From Simmondsia chinensis (taxonomy: Eukaryota; Streptophyta; Magnoliopsida; Caryophyllales; Simmondsiaceae): DNA of 64,000 bases. The translations under genes and the position numbers were made by a program. Position 1 is the stretch's first letter. Every line of letters starts with the position of its first letter. The stretch is taken from assembly GCA_018398585.1 (NCBI GenBank), contig JAGTTD010000005.1, forward strand, positions 35,280,750 through 35,344,749, read 5' to 3'. The notes under the pieces were generated by a model. The model did not search any database. It had not been told where the DNA came from and saw nothing but the letters and a program-made list of their open reading frames with translations. Below are positions 31,687-43,819 of this stretch, piece by piece.

Positions 31687-31832
31687 AAGTGACGATCTTG
31701 CATTAGGTGACGTACTTCCACCTTGTCTCGCCCACCAGCCAAGCCACGATCAACAGCACCTGGTCTTGTTTGTGAGCTATCATCCTTCTTTCTTGCTTCT
31801 TGTGCGTGTTTCGTGTTTTGATTTGGTAGAAT

Positions 31833-33122
31833 ATGGCGGAAATTAGCATTAATGAGACTTCTCATGCTAACACTAATCAAACAATCATGCCGGCTCACCC
31901 GAAGGGGGGAGTCATAGATGTTAATTCTCCGTTTTACCTACACCCCTCCGACAATCCGGGTTTGATTTATGTCCAAAACATCTTAACTTCTGTTGGTAGT
32001 GCCTATTCCATGTTATGTCAGGAAGAAAAACAGCAACGTGTAGCAGCGGGTTCGGTTATCTTACCTGAGGCAGCCGCTCTTGTAGCGAAGGGGGCGCATG
32101 GAGATGGAGGAATTCCCGCCTCCTCGGGTAATTCTTCTCGACGTAAATTTAGTGTGACTTGTGCTCATTGTAAGAAACAGGGACACACCAAAGACAAGTG
32201 CTATGCATTAATCGGGTACCCACCGGGGTGGCGGGTACCGCAGCCGAGGGCCGCCGTGGCTGACCGAACAGCAGAGGGCAGTGGAGGCAACCGTACAGCA
32301 GCAGCGAACAGTGGCAATGAGTCGTTTGAGTCCCAGAGTCCAATTGTGGGGTTATCTGCTAGCCAATATCAGCAACTTTTGTCGTTACTCTCATCGGGTC
32401 CTGTTTCACCTTGTGTAAATCTCACAGGTCAGGTTTCTTTTCCTAGACAATGTTGGATTATCGATTCCGGTGCTACCGATCACATGGTTGCCTCGTTATC
32501 TCAAATGTTTGATGTGGTGCAAAATCAAACTGTCAGACCTGTGAAGTTACCCAATGGGTCTACTTTGAACATTTCCCATGTGGGAAAAGTCAGGATTTTT
32601 GATAATTTTATTCTTAATGACGTTTTGTACGTGCCTGGTTTTTATTGTAACTTGATGTCGGTGAGCAAACTCACTTTTGATGAAAAATGTACGTTGACAT
32701 TTTTTCCTGATTTCTGTTATATTCAGGACCGTCACTCGAGGATGCTGATTGGAGCGGGTAGGTTGAGTAATGGGCTATATTTGTTAGAAACTGGATCAAT
32801 TGGTTCTTCAGCACATATGGTTGACAGCAATAAAGAAGCAGTTTTGTGGCATCGGCATTTGGGCCACGTTCCTTTTAGTCGCTTATCCATTTTTCCGCAT
32901 TTGAATTTTAAGGGGATACATGCAATTTGTAACTCTTGTCATCGTGCTAAACAAGCACGTTTACCGTTCCCTTTGTCCATTTCTGAGACAAAATGTTGTT
33001 TTCAATTAATACATTGTGATATTTGGGGTCCCTATTGCACTTTGTCTTTATGTGGTGCTCGATATTTTTTGACCATTGTTGATGATTATAGTCGATGTAC
33101 TTGGGTTTTTCTTATGAAGTAG
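31833..33122 (+). pseudogene. Copia gag-protease-integrase (5' part of polyprotein)
   Basis: Open for 429 codons from ATG 31833 to the TAG at 33120. A short N-terminus up to DNPGL (about residue 43) passes abruptly into a gag C-terminal block (AYSMLCQEEKQQR). Most of the gag body normally between them seems deleted. Then comes the zinc knuckle CAHCKKQGHTKDKC (110-123), the protease WIIDSGATDHM with DSG at 211-213, the GAG-pre-integrase HH...CC block (WHRHLGH, CNSCHRAKQ) and the integrase start (IHCDIWGPY, FLTIVDDYSR) with the first catalytic Asp. The reading frame ends in mid-integrase. Confidence 0.92.
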
Positions 33123-33961
33123 AAGTCCCAAGCTCATGGGTTTCTCATAAATTTTTGTCGTATGGTGGTTACGCAATTTGGATTGTAGGTGAAGGAAGTT
33201 AGGAGCGACAATGGCCAAGAATTTAAATATGGGCCACTGTTAAATTTTTATGCCGAGCATGGCATTCAGTTTTAGACATCGCTCATAGGAACACCTAAAC
33301 AAAATTGTGTGGTGGAAAGGAAGCACAAACATTTGTGAGAAGTGGCTTGTGCACTTTGATTTGAAGCTGGCCTTCCTAAGCGTTTCTGGGGTGAGTGTGT
33401 TTTAACATCTGCATATTGATTAATTTGATGCCTACTCCCTTACTTGCAAACAAAAGTCCGTATGAGATTTTGATGGGCAAGATTCCTTCATATGAGCATT
33501 TGAGGACTTTTGGGTGTTTGTGTTATTTTCATAATTGATCCATTGATAAATCTGATAAACGGGCCTCACCATCAGTTTTTGTAGGGTATCCACATGGGCA
33601 AAAGGGGTACAAAATATATAGTTTGGATGATAAATGAATCATTGTTTCTAGGGATGTTCACTTTTATGAAGATTCCATGCCTTTCATGAAAATTGAAGAA
33701 TTAAATTTAAATCCGGAAACAATTGTTGGTCATTCAAATCCTCATTTAGAAACCGACCCGATAACGATTCAATCCACGCTACGTACTGGACCAGTCATAG
33801 GGCTTGATAGCAGCCCGGTTCAAGCAGAACCGGGATCTGTAGAACCGGTTCTGCAGGGGGGAGAACCGGTTCTGCAGGAGGCAGAACCGGTTTAGTCTGA
33901 ACAACCAGAACCGGCTCCGCAGCCGGTTCTGCCCAGTGACGAAAGGGACACTGTTCCTGTT
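33123..33961 (+). pseudogene. Degenerate copia integrase and linker
   Basis: Integrase homology continues in the same frame with several stops: VRSDNGQEF carries the second Asp and PKQNCVVERKH the catalytic Glu. After the integrase end, a linker (33677-33895) contains three near-repeats of 'gaaccggttctgcag'. Not translatable as one protein. Confidence 0.85.
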
Positions 33962-34918
33962 TTGGGTGACACAGAGGGTGTCTTAAGAAGAAGTGGTCGT
34001 GTTCGTTCCGTGCCCACTAAGTATCATGAGTACATTACTGATTTGCCGTCTTCTATAGCCCATACTTCAACTACCGCACCATCAGCAAACTCAGGTATTT
34101 TATATCCAATATCCAATTTTGTGTCTAACGTACGTTTTTCTGATGCTCATTCGACTCTTTTGAATGCCATCACCTCGGGTGATGAGCCCAAAAATTTTAA
34201 CCAAGCAGTACAGCTCGGACATTGTAGGGAGGCTATGGAAAAGGAGAAAAAAGCACTAGAGCAAAATCATACTTGGACCTTGGAAGAGCTACCGGTGGGA
34301 AAGAAGGCCATTGATTCAAAGTGGGTGTACAAGATTAAGTACAAGTCTGATGGCACGATAGAACGGTACAAGGCTCGACTGGTTGCTAAGGGTTATACAC
34401 AGGTAGAAGGTATAGACTATCATGATACCTTTGCTACCGTTGCTAAACTTGTGACTGTGCATTGTGTTTTGGCTGTTGCCTCGGCCCGAAGTTGGATTAT
34501 CCAACAGCTAGATGTGAATAATGCCTTTCTTCATGGGGATCTCGATGAGGAGGTCTATATGAAACTACCACAGGGTTTTGAACGTAAAAACGAGGGTAAG
34601 GTGTGTCGTCTTCGCAAATCTTTGTATGGGCTTAAGCAAGCCTCTCGTAATTGGAACCATAAATTTACATCGACCTTAACACGGATTGGTTTTCAACAGT
34701 CTAAGGCTGATTATTCGCTTTTTACTTATATGGGAGGAAATATTTTTACTGCCGTACTTATTTATGTTGATGATGTTTTAATAACGGGAAACAATGAGGA
34801 ACATATTAAGGGAGTAAAAGCGACACTGAATGAATCCTTTGGCATAAAAGATTTAGGGCCCGTGAAGTATTTTTTTGGGGATAGAGGTTGCTCGTTCAGA
34901 AAAGGGTATTATGCTTAA
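33962..34918 (+). pseudogene. Copia reverse transcriptase region
   Basis: Open for 318 codons. The RT block begins WVYKIKYKSDGTIERYKARLV, then LDVNNAFLHGDL (catalytic Asp region), SLYGLKQASRNW and the YVDD active site (LIYVDDVLITGN). Frame is lost near 34880 at FFGDRGCSF, where the normal RT continues. The intact YVDD shows recent descent from an active element, but the polyprotein is split. Confidence 0.92.
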
Positions 34919-35030
34919 TCAGCGTAAATATGCTCTTGATATTATTAGTGAAGCAGAAGTCTTAGCAGCTAAACCAGTGGCCACACCCATAGTATAGAAT
35001 CATATACTCCAGGATGGTGTTGGTGAACCC

Positions 35031-35720
35031 GTGATTGATAGTGGACAGTATAGGCGTCTCGTGGGTTGTCTTTTATATCTTACCATTACACGCCCTGATA
35101 TTTGCTATGCTGTTCGGATATTGAGTCAGTTCATGCATGATCCCGGAGCACCGCATTTAGAGGCCGTGATGAGAGTATTGCGTTATTTGAAAGGAACACC
35201 AGGACAGGGTATTTTTCTTCCTTCTGATGGTGATTTGCAGCTTCGAGCCTATTGTGATGCAGATTGGGCTGGTTGTCCTACAACGAGACGGTCTACAACG
35301 GGATATGTGATATTTTTAGGTCAATCTCCAATATATTGGCGATCAATGAAACAGAGTGTGGTTTCTCGTTCTTCAGCTGAAGCAGAGTATAGGTCTATGG
35401 CTACCACAACTAGTGAGATAGTGTGGTTGCGACGACTGTTATGTAATCTGTTTGTTTCTACTCACAGTCCTACTTGCATATTTTGTGATAATCAGGTAGC
35501 CCTGCATATTGCCTCGAACCCTGTGTTTCATGAACTGACGAAGCATATTGAGATCGATTGTCACTTTGTTCGTGAAAAGTTATTGTCAGGAGAAATCGCA
35601 ATGGCTTATATTCGTAGTGGAGAGCAACTTGGAGATCTCTTTACCAAGGTGTTGGGGCACCCGGGTCACTCTTTATTTGTTGGCAAGTTCGGCATGGTGA
35701 ATTTGCATGCTCCAACTTGA
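35031..35720 (+). pseudogene. Copia RNase H region
   Basis: 229 codons: YRRLVGCLLYLTITRPDI, AYCDADWAGCPTTRRSTTGY, SVVSRSSAEAEYRSMA with the Asp and Glu of RNase H, and the DLFTK C-terminal block. The stop is TGA 35718-35720, within the polypurine region of the 3' LTR. It is separated from the RT by a frameshift and a stop at 34919-35030. Confidence 0.9.
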
Positions 35721-35728
35721 GGGGGGAG
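35711..35728 (+). other. Polypurine tract of copia element
   Basis: tccaacttgaggggggag directly before the 3' LTR; the plus-strand priming site. Confidence 0.9.
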
Positions 35729-36091
35729 TGTTAAATTATGTGTATTTTGTATGTTTTTTTTTTTTTTCATGTATTTTGTTTAGATATTTTACATATGTTA
35801 TTTTGATTATCATTCATTACTAGGCTAGTTTAAATGGGACATTCATATGCCCCATTCATTGTGTAACCAGCCACCTAAGGCCTAATTCATTAGGGCATTT
35901 ATCCATAGACTTCAATTGGGTAGTAAATAGTTTAGGGTGGGTTACAAAGTCTTTTGGGTTTTCTCTTTTGGGTATATATTGACTTGTATTTTCTTGGTTA
36001 ATGGTATCAATAAGACTATTAGCATTTTCCATACCTGATCTTGCAAGTGTTTGTTGAAGATAAAACTTGTTTTCGTTTATTTTATTTTTCA
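35729..36091 (+). repeat. 3' LTR of copia element
   Basis: 363 bp, tgttaaattatg... to ...tttttca. The main length difference from the 5' LTR is a longer T run near 35755-35768. Confidence 0.95.
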
Positions 36092-37825
36092 AATTCAAGT
36101 TCAGTCTTCTCTACTTACAAATATCAAGACAGATGCCAGTGAAGAGCCGGGATGAGCCATATCTACAAGGAAGTGGACACTGTTGATGATCCAATCAGGC
36201 AATGCGATCCTCAGCAACAAATTTAAACATTCAGAGCCAAGCCAAGAATGTGCCCAAACATATTCCTGGATATCATGGGAGATCGATCAATTACATCGGC
36301 TAGAAGACCTCTTTAAAATGCTATGAATCAAAAGCATGGAAGAACAGAATGATTGAAGTGATAGAGATAAAGAAGAAAAGATAAAGATCTAGATTTACAA
36401 TATTTGATGATAATTTAAGTTGTTGTAAGTTTTATTTTTAAAATTTATTATTAGCATAGAATCTATCTATTATATTATTACAAAACCTTCACTCTCCATA
36501 AGCCCTCCTAAAATTCTTTATTATAATAATCCTAAAATTTTAAGCCATTTCATTACAAAGTGATTTTTTCAAAAAAAACAAAATAAAATAAAATAAAGCA
36601 CCCATTAATGAAAAGACATATATCTTGATAAAAGAACATATTTTTTAATAACGAGGTATATTTGTTTGATATGTTTCTTAGTAAAAAGACAAGTCTTTTA
36701 CTGAAGAGACATATTTATTAATAAAGAAACATATCTATTAATGAAAAGACCATTGGAGTTTTGATGGAAGTCACCCCCTTTTTCTCTATAAATAAAATTA
36801 TTATGATTCTCTATCTATCACAACTTATAAACTCATGAACATAAAAGATAATTAGAAAGTGGTTAAGAAGTAGAAATCAGATTTTTCAGTGTCCATACTC
36901 ATTGGTCAATCAAGAATTGATATTAATTAAGGTATGTACTTAATCATAATGTGTGAGAATTATAAAGTTCAAAATCTATCACAATTTTTATTGTATGCGC
37001 TAATGTTTATGCATAATATAATTATAATGTGATAATATAGAAAACTAAAAAATATAAACATCTCCATACATCGCACGGAATAACACTCGTTACATTAGAA
37101 TTAGAACTCTATTTATTTGACATTTATTAGATTAATTTTAGATTAGTGTGATGTTATCAATTTAAGTGTTTGTACTAGGCCTCTAAATTCAATTATTTCA
37201 ATTTTTAAGCACAAGGCTATTTAAAACTAAATACACAAATACTTAATTTGTTGAGCACGTGGTTGTTCCGACCTTTCTCCTTGGCACCCGGATGCCTAGA
37301 AACCCTATTAATTAAGGACATGGATGCTTAATCTCTATCCAATTAATATCATAAATCCACCGCTTCGATTGCTACTTATGCAATTATCGTTGGTCATCAT
37401 CAAGTATCTTAACTATAAGAAGGCGTAAGGCACACCGAGACAATAGGGGGTCCTAGAGCCTCAACGCAAGGCACAAGCCAAGCCTCAGCGAAGTGAGGAG
37501 CATGTTTCTGTAATTTACATTCATATTCTATATTTGCAATGTATTTATGAAAATAGGCCATGAAATCACTGAATTATGTAATATGAAAGCTCTAATTTAA
37601 TAATACATATAGTACTTATGAAAGAACATCTAAAAGATATTAATATTCATCAAAATACGCTATATTATATATCATCAATATGAGCTTTTTAACAAAAATA
37701 GTAAGGCACCATAAAATCCACATTCCATCATATCAAAATAAAGATAACTAAAGTCAATTATGGACAACAATTAATATGTTATGGTAATAATAAGTACTAA
37801 AACAAAAATGATATTATCTAGAAAT
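36092..37825. other. Intergenic between copia element and TFIP11 pseudogene
   Basis: 36092-36390 is less AT-rich and could be a decayed coding or leader stretch (one short frame contains YKEVDTVDDPIRQCDP), unassigned. 36400-37830 is AT-rich with short repeats around 36600-36750 (aagagacatat units). No gene recognised. Confidence 0.5.
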
Positions 37826-39246
37826 CTTAGCATACGGAGATGCTGAATCATCTACAAAGACCTTGAGAGGTTCTTCATCTCCTTGCAATAAATTCTTGCA
37901 CTGAGAGATTACTTCTATTCCATGCAACGGGTTTCAAAGGGGATCCCAGCTTTGGAACACCCGGTTCAATGAATTCTCCCCAATGAATTCTCCTCACTGG
38001 TACGATCCAAAATTGGCATTATCTCCTCCATGCAGTCAAGCTGCTGCTTCTGCCGTGCTGCCTCGTTCTGAAGCCTTTCTTTTTCATTTTGCAATGCAAC
38101 TACAGTCTCCCTCTCGTTCCTCAGGTCCCGGTCTATCCTTTGGATATCTAGCTCGGCCAAGTCAATTATCAGCTTGATGTTGTGTTGCAACTCTGGCATG
38201 GGTATATCACTCTCTTTTGCCTCATCCTCTGCATTTAAATTCTCCAAATTCGTCAGCACTCGAACCTGTGGCCCCCGCATATCAACCACCTTCTGGAGAA
38301 CTAATTCCACACCCTCCTCGGCCTTCTTCGCCAGCAACTCCTCCGCAGTGATATACTCCTTTTCCTTCTTCTTAGCCCGAGCTTGAGCTTGCTTCTTCCA
38401 CAACTTCTCCTTCTTCAGCAACACTTGCTTCACTTCCAATTGTGGCTGTACCGCATCCAAAGGCTGTATATTCTTGCTCTCCTGGTAATCATTAAACCCC
38501 ATGCCCATATTCTTCGGCCTTAACTTCGCTTCAATCGGCGCAACAATACCTTGCTCATTCTTCCCCAATACACCACCTCGGTACCGCATCTTCTCCAGCA
38601 ATTTCAACCCAATCCCCTTTGTATGCCACTCAAAGTTCCCCACACTACTACCCGCGAATGAATCAGACCCTCTCTTTGATCCCCCAACTTGGGATCTATT
38701 ATTAGAACTAGCCAACTTCGCCCTCTCTCTCCGTTTCTCAGCTTCTTCCTTAATTTTCTTCCCAAATGCAGTGGGTAAGAAAGATTTTTCAGCATCCTCA
38801 TCACCCTCCTCCACCCCGACCCCTTTCTTACTTTGAACTTTCCATTTTTGTTTACTCGAAGATGAAGCAAATCCCAAACCAGTCCAGTGAAGCCACCAGC
38901 CCCAAGCCCCATACGGGGTTTATACTCATCCTCCTCCTCGTTTTCCTCCTTTGAATTGCTGTCTATCTCCTGATTAGGGGCAACAGTACCAGTACGAACA
39001 ATTGACAGGTTTCGAGTAATCCGCCTTCTCAATAATCCCACCCTTTCTCCTTCTCCTCTTCTTGCATGAACCGTCATCGTAATCAGAATCGGAGCTTGCA
39101 GATGCGAATACGCGAAAGAGAACATCATCCTTGGTCTGTACCCGTTTCTGCTTACGCGACTTATAGTAGAATTCACCATCAATACACTGCCCTCCTTCAA
39201 AATCGTTCTCCATTCCAAAGCTCTCCATTTCCAGATCCTCATCCAT
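37826..39246 (-). pseudogene. STIPL1: TFIP11/STIPL1 (spliceosome disassembly G-patch protein), broken copy
   Basis: Known role: the TFIP11/NTR1 partner of the DEAH helicase in intron-lariat spliceosome disassembly. From the probable start MDEDLEMESFGM (39246; an in-frame ATG also lies at 39267) the TIP N-terminal region reads to about 39000. A frameshift near KPVNCS moves it to TGTVAPNQEIDSNS. A second near 38885 enters ASSSSKQKWKVQSKKG. The long third segment has the G-patch (HTKGIGLKLLEKMRYRGG... to KLRPKNMGMGF) and a coiled coil ending EENSLG at about 37985. About 50 codons then appear deleted; FQSWDPL, a stop and NPLHGIEVIS follow at 37850-37960, and homology ends at SASPYAK near 37830. 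At least two frameshifts, a deletion, a nonsense change and loss of the C-terminal half make it a pseudogene. Confidence 0.85.
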
Positions 39247-39829
39247 CTTTAACATCGTGATCTTCAACCAAGGAATCTCCTACAGGAGAAATGACGATGC
39301 TAAACTTAGCCTAGAATTCGAAAACCACAACAAACTGTCTAAAAAGTATCTGCTCAATCTCAAATGTAGACAATTTTTTTAATGAATAGAGCCCTAGAAG
39401 CCTGATTACTCTGCTTTTACCCGCAAATTGGGGGTTAACGAAAACAGGGAACCCTCAAGAAAATTGGCCAAACAAAGGTACACCCTTACCCCCTTTATCC
39501 AGTTACCAAATAGGAGGTTAGTTGTAAAAACCTTGTTATCTGAAAACAATATAACCTTCAATCAAATATGAAATCTGTAAATGAACACAAACCATTAACA
39601 ATTTTACATAAGAGACAGAGAGAGTCAAAGCCCTCAAATTCTAGACTTCTTAGTAGTATACTAAAAACCCTAGATACCTGATCAATCCTCTCTTTGGTAA
39701 TTCTATTGAAATTTTTACTTGCAATAATCAACCTCCAAACTGAATTCGAAATCTATAAAAGCCAACTAAGATAACGTTAGCTAATAGAGACTGATGCAGA
39801 AGTCGGCGAGCTCAAAATATACACAATGC

Positions 39830-40380
39830 TTGAGGTGAAAAAAGAGAGACAAAGAATGGTGTGCCCCCGCTCTTAAATTTCATGTCACCTAAGTAATAAA
39901 ATTATTAGAATTCGAAGATACTTCATTGTATATATTGAAACGTTAAGATACATAGGTGATAAATAATGAAACCTCAGGATGTCCAACTGATAATTTCGCT
40001 GCATATTATATGCCTCGAGTTGAAAAAAAGAGAGAGAAAGAGAGAATGGTGTACACCGCCCTTAAAACTTCAAGGTGTCTAATCAATAAAATTTTTAAAC
40101 TTTAGTACATAGTGATAAATTTTTCAAAACTTAATACCCAGTATATATATTAAACCGTTAGGATACTTACGTGATAAATGATGAAATCTTAGAATATCTA
40201 ACTGATAATTTCCCACTATTATAGGCCTCAGGTCAAAAAAGAGAGGGCGAGGGAATGTGGTATACACCGCCCTTAAACTTCAACGTTTCATCGGGAAAAT
40301 TTTGAACTTCAAGTATACATTGAACTATTAGAATATATCTAACTGATAATTTCCTTATATATTATACGCCTCAAGTCGAA
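39830..40380. repeat. Three tandem units of about 150-200 bp upstream of TFIP11 copy
   Basis: Units start near 39830, 40013 and 40214; each opens tca(g/a)gt(c/t)gaaaaaagagag and ends 'ctgataatttcc...tatta'. A partial fourth begins at 40373. Their ends resemble the MITE at 11119-11683 ('aagtgataattttcc'), so this may be a tandem expansion of a MITE. Confidence 0.65.
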
Positions 40381-40439
40381 AGAGAGAGAGAATGTTGTAC
40401 TTGCGAAGGTGGTGGGCACGAAAACTAGGGTTGATCTGA

Positions 40440-40640
40440 GCAAATTTATACTATCCTGATCGAATCAGAAGACACAAAATTGGAGGAATAAACATGTAAA
40501 TTTGAATGAAAATATGAAGAAATTGAAACGAATTCATCAAATTGAGAGGAGAGAGAGAGAGAGATTAGATACCGGAGGTCGGCGACAAAACCCTAGGTTT
40601 TGCGGTGGTCGATTTGTTGTTTTGAAAGAGAGAGGGAAGA
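40440..40640 (-). promoter_or_regulatory. Probable 5' leader and first intron start of the TFIP11 copy
   Basis: Minus-strand sense: a purine/pyrimidine-rich leader (40640-40575) and a predicted splice donor ccg|gtatct near 40570, then intron-like sequence. Support is indirect: the same exon-intron boundary and downstream sequence recur in the captured segments at about 1830-1950 and 29281-29380. No in-frame protein starts here. Confidence 0.45.
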
Positions 40641-40718
40641 AGGAAATAGGTGGCACAAGCATAAACTGTTCGAGAATAAAACGAAATTAAATATATCTAT
40701 GTATTATGCTACTTTATA

Positions 40719-42262
40719 TATAAAAAATAATAATTAATCTAAAAATAATTTGAGTATATGTCAATATATTAAAAAATATCTCAACTCTATTTTCTATCTA
40801 AAAGATAATATAACTCTAACTTTTTTACTAAAAAATAACCAACTCTAACTTTTTTATCAAAAAAATAACCAAAATTTAAAATTAATTTTAAAAAATTCTA
40901 AACTGGTGGCTAAGCATGGCGTGTGATATGACGCTCTGATAATATATTTTTTTACTATGAATTTTTGTTTTGGCATAATTTCTTTTCCCACTTAATCAAA
41001 CTAAAAATATGTTTTCTTCGATAATTGAGTACAATCCTACACAAAAGCAATATCCTGGGGCACAGAACAAGCAAAACAATAGAGAAATACAACTAGAGAA
41101 CTAGAATTGTAAATGAGCTGAGCCAAGCTAAGCCGAACCATAGGTTGCTCGGTTCGGCTCGTTAACTAAATGAGAGCAGCTAGATATCGGTGTCATTTAT
41201 CTAACCAAGCCGCATATATGTAGTCGGCTTAGCTCACTTACTAAATGAGACTGGCTCGATATTGGTATCATTTAGGTTTGATTATTTGGCAAGCTGGCTC
41301 GTTAAGTTTTGCCGACTCATTGCGCTCATTTATCGGGCACGTTAAGCTCATTTATTATGCTTGTTATACTCATTTATGATTATTGTTGCTTAAATTTTCA
41401 GAAAAAGGGTGACAAAATAAACCGTGTATGAAAATTGGAAATAAAAAATACGTACATATAACTCAATTCCACAATGTAAACATGTGGGCCAATAATCAAG
41501 CTAGCTCATGAGCCCATAAATGAGCCGGCTTGTAAGAGCCTTTCGAGCCAAGTCAGCCTTGATTTGATTTGGCTCGTTTATTTAAACGAGTCGCCTTTAA
41601 ACGTGTCGAGCAGGCTCTTGAGTCGGCTTAAACGAACCCATGCCCAGTACTTAACGAGCCGAGTTAAACCGGCTCGTAAGTCGGCTTGGTTAATTTGCAT
41701 CCCTACAGAAAACAAGCCAAACTAAAAATACATGGAAGAAAATATATTGTCAGAGCATCATACCGCACACCGCAATTCAGTATTTTTAAAATCAAAATTT
41801 TAGAATTGGGTTATTTTTAGATTAATTTTATAGTTTGGTTATTTTTGGTAGAAAAATTAGAATTGGGTTATTTTTTAGTAGAAACGAGAGAGTTGGATTA
41901 TTTTTTGGTCAGAAAATAGAGTTGGGTTATTTTTTGGTATATTAATATAAAGTTGGGTTATTTATGGATTGATTGTTGTAATAATAAGTATGCACAGGAC
42001 AACGTTAATGTAGAAAAATATATTGTTGGAGCATCATACCACACGCTATGCTTAGCCACCAATTCAGTATTTTTCTAAATTAATTTTAAATTTTGGTAGA
42101 AAAGTTAGAGTTGTGTTATTTTTTTGCTAGAAAATATAGTTGGGTTCTTTTTGGGTAGAAAAGTCAGATTTTGGTTATTTTTTTTATTAGAAAATAGAGC
42201 TGAGTTATTTTTTGAAGTATTAACATATAATTAGGTTATTTTTAGATTATTTGCTGTATAAA
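40719..42262. mobile_element. TIR element of the 2949-4141 family, with nested hAT MITE
   Basis: Ends are complementary (about 40719-40760 and 42225-42262), with about 30-bp 'aaaaataacccaactc' units inward. A hAT MITE sits at 41102-41705, with imperfect 8-bp flanks tagagaac and cagaaaac. The right part (41288-42345) is the same sequence as 18286-19345, including two tandem units of about 275 bp starting near 41750 and 42025. Confidence 0.6.
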
Positions 42263-42339
42263 AAATATTGTCAAAAGTTTGTTGATTTATAAAAAATTTA
42301 TTATGATTATATTAACTTATAAAAATTATATCCATATAT

Positions 42340-42958
42340 TATTCGGCTCTATACATAAAAAATATATCCTTGTATTATTTGGCTCTATACAACTTATTCT
42401 CAAATAATTACTAGGTTTTTTTTTTTTTTTTTTGGTGATATGCACAAGTTGTTTTTAATTTATACATTATCTTCAGATGTCAATTTGTGATGTGTATGAA
42501 TTAAAATCGCTTTCTTTTATTAAAAATATGGTTTGAAATACATGCACATTATTCGAAAAGGCAATAAAAGTATATCATAATTCAAACGTTTTCTCGTTAC
42601 TTTCATGCTTCTGTATAATTGATTTGGTTTGTTTGTCAATTATAAATATAATTTTTAATTAAGGATTGTTTTGAAAAATAATCAATTGAATGACAATTTT
42701 TAGTATAGGATTGTAAATAGTTATTCTATCTATTATATAAAATATTAATTTTAAATTTAAATTAATTTTCACTATTGTTTTCAATCAGTTTCTACAACAG
42801 CCTTTCGTAATCTTCGCTTCCTTTTTTTAAAACTTATTGTAATTAATTCAGCTTTTAATTTTAAAATTTATTTTAAATTTAGAATATGAAAATTTCTCAA
42901 AATTTGATGAAGTTGTGTACAATCTAGTAAGAATGCTTAGATTAAGTAATGGATAAGC
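42340..42958. repeat. Repeat block B', inverted copy of 17440-18055
   Basis: Continuous with block A here, whereas in the first copy B is inverted and separated from A. AT-rich, with no coding content. Confidence 0.75.
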
Positions 42959-43343
42959 TGCAGCGCGGCATTGGCATGGACGTTGTCCATGCCCAGGCGC
43001 TCCTCCTAGCCGTTAGAGCCCCGCTCCTCATGACCGTTAGAGGCCTCTCCAAACTAGCCGTTAGGAATATTCTTTGAAATATTAGTCTAGATTTACTTGA
43101 TGTATTTTATATTTTTAGATATTATTGTAATTCTATAAATAGTGAGTTGTAATTCATTTTGTAATCATCAATTTACAAATTAATGAAATATATCTTTCAT
43201 TTTCTCATCTAACTCTCTCAATTCCCATCTTACTCTAATTTTTTCTCTCGTCTAAACTCTATTTCTTTCTCTTACTTAACCTCTGTCACTAAAACGGGCT
43301 TAAGTTCTGCACTTGGGCCGTCACAATCCTCAAGGTTGTGACA
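42959..43343 (+). mobile_element. Solo-LTR-like sequence
   Basis: 385 bp from tgcagcgcgg to gttgtgaca. It has a ctataaata TATA-like box near 43136, a polyadenylation-like AT-rich stretch after it, and three 'ccgttag' repeats near its start. Promoter layout and TG...CA ends suggest an LTR, but flanking bases (taagc, tggtc) do not match. Confidence 0.4.
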
Positions 43344-43743
43344 TGGTCCAACTCAGTGTGTCAATCTTATTAAACACACTAACTTAATACTTTTGGATCT
43401 CCATCCACATAACCAAGACAAGTCATCTAAAGTGTCACATTATTGTCTTAACATACAAGTGGTCCAAATTTGTCTTCGACTACGAGTCTTTCAAACAACA
43501 ATCCATGCCATTTGTTCCAAGTCTATTTGTGGCTTAGTCTCAAAAACCACTTAAAACAAACATATAAATTACAGTCTAAGGACTACACCCATCTCATGGA
43601 TGTTTCCTAAAAGAAAATTATATGCAGTATAAATACTCACATACACAAATTTAATTGGGAAATGACTGGAACTTTAATTTTAGTTATTAATTAAAATAAT
43701 ATATATAGAATAAATCTGTATTTTAGGACACTGTTTCTAACAA
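43344..43743 (-). repeat. 3' LTR remnant of long-LTR copia
   Basis: On the minus strand it begins tgttagaaacagtgtcc after gtgggagat. The outer part is truncated beside the solo-LTR-like sequence. The section 43344-43498 matches 51435-51590. Confidence 0.7.
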
Positions 43744-43819
43744 TCTCCCACTTATTCTAAATCCAATTTATGACAAAGCCCCTACTCACCCTTTTTAAGT
43801 TTGAACCAAAGGTCTACTG

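Larger units (their letters stand above)
31318..36091 (+). mobile_element. Ty1/copia LTR retrotransposon, complete ends, broken genes
   Basis: LTRs 31318-31674 and 35729-36091 both run TG...CA and differ at only about eight sites plus a T-run length. The primer-binding site and polypurine tract are in place. Internal order is gag zinc knuckle, protease, integrase, reverse transcriptase, RNase H, which defines copia. The coding region is interrupted by several stops and frameshifts, and gag appears internally deleted. The 5 bases outside the LTRs (catgt and aattc) do not match, so there is no target duplication. Confidence 0.95.

Noticed and set aside
42959..43343. A tRNA or other RNA gene in the GC-rich start of the LTR-like sequence
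   Set aside because: No cloverleaf could be folded by eye; the promoter-like layout suits an LTR better.
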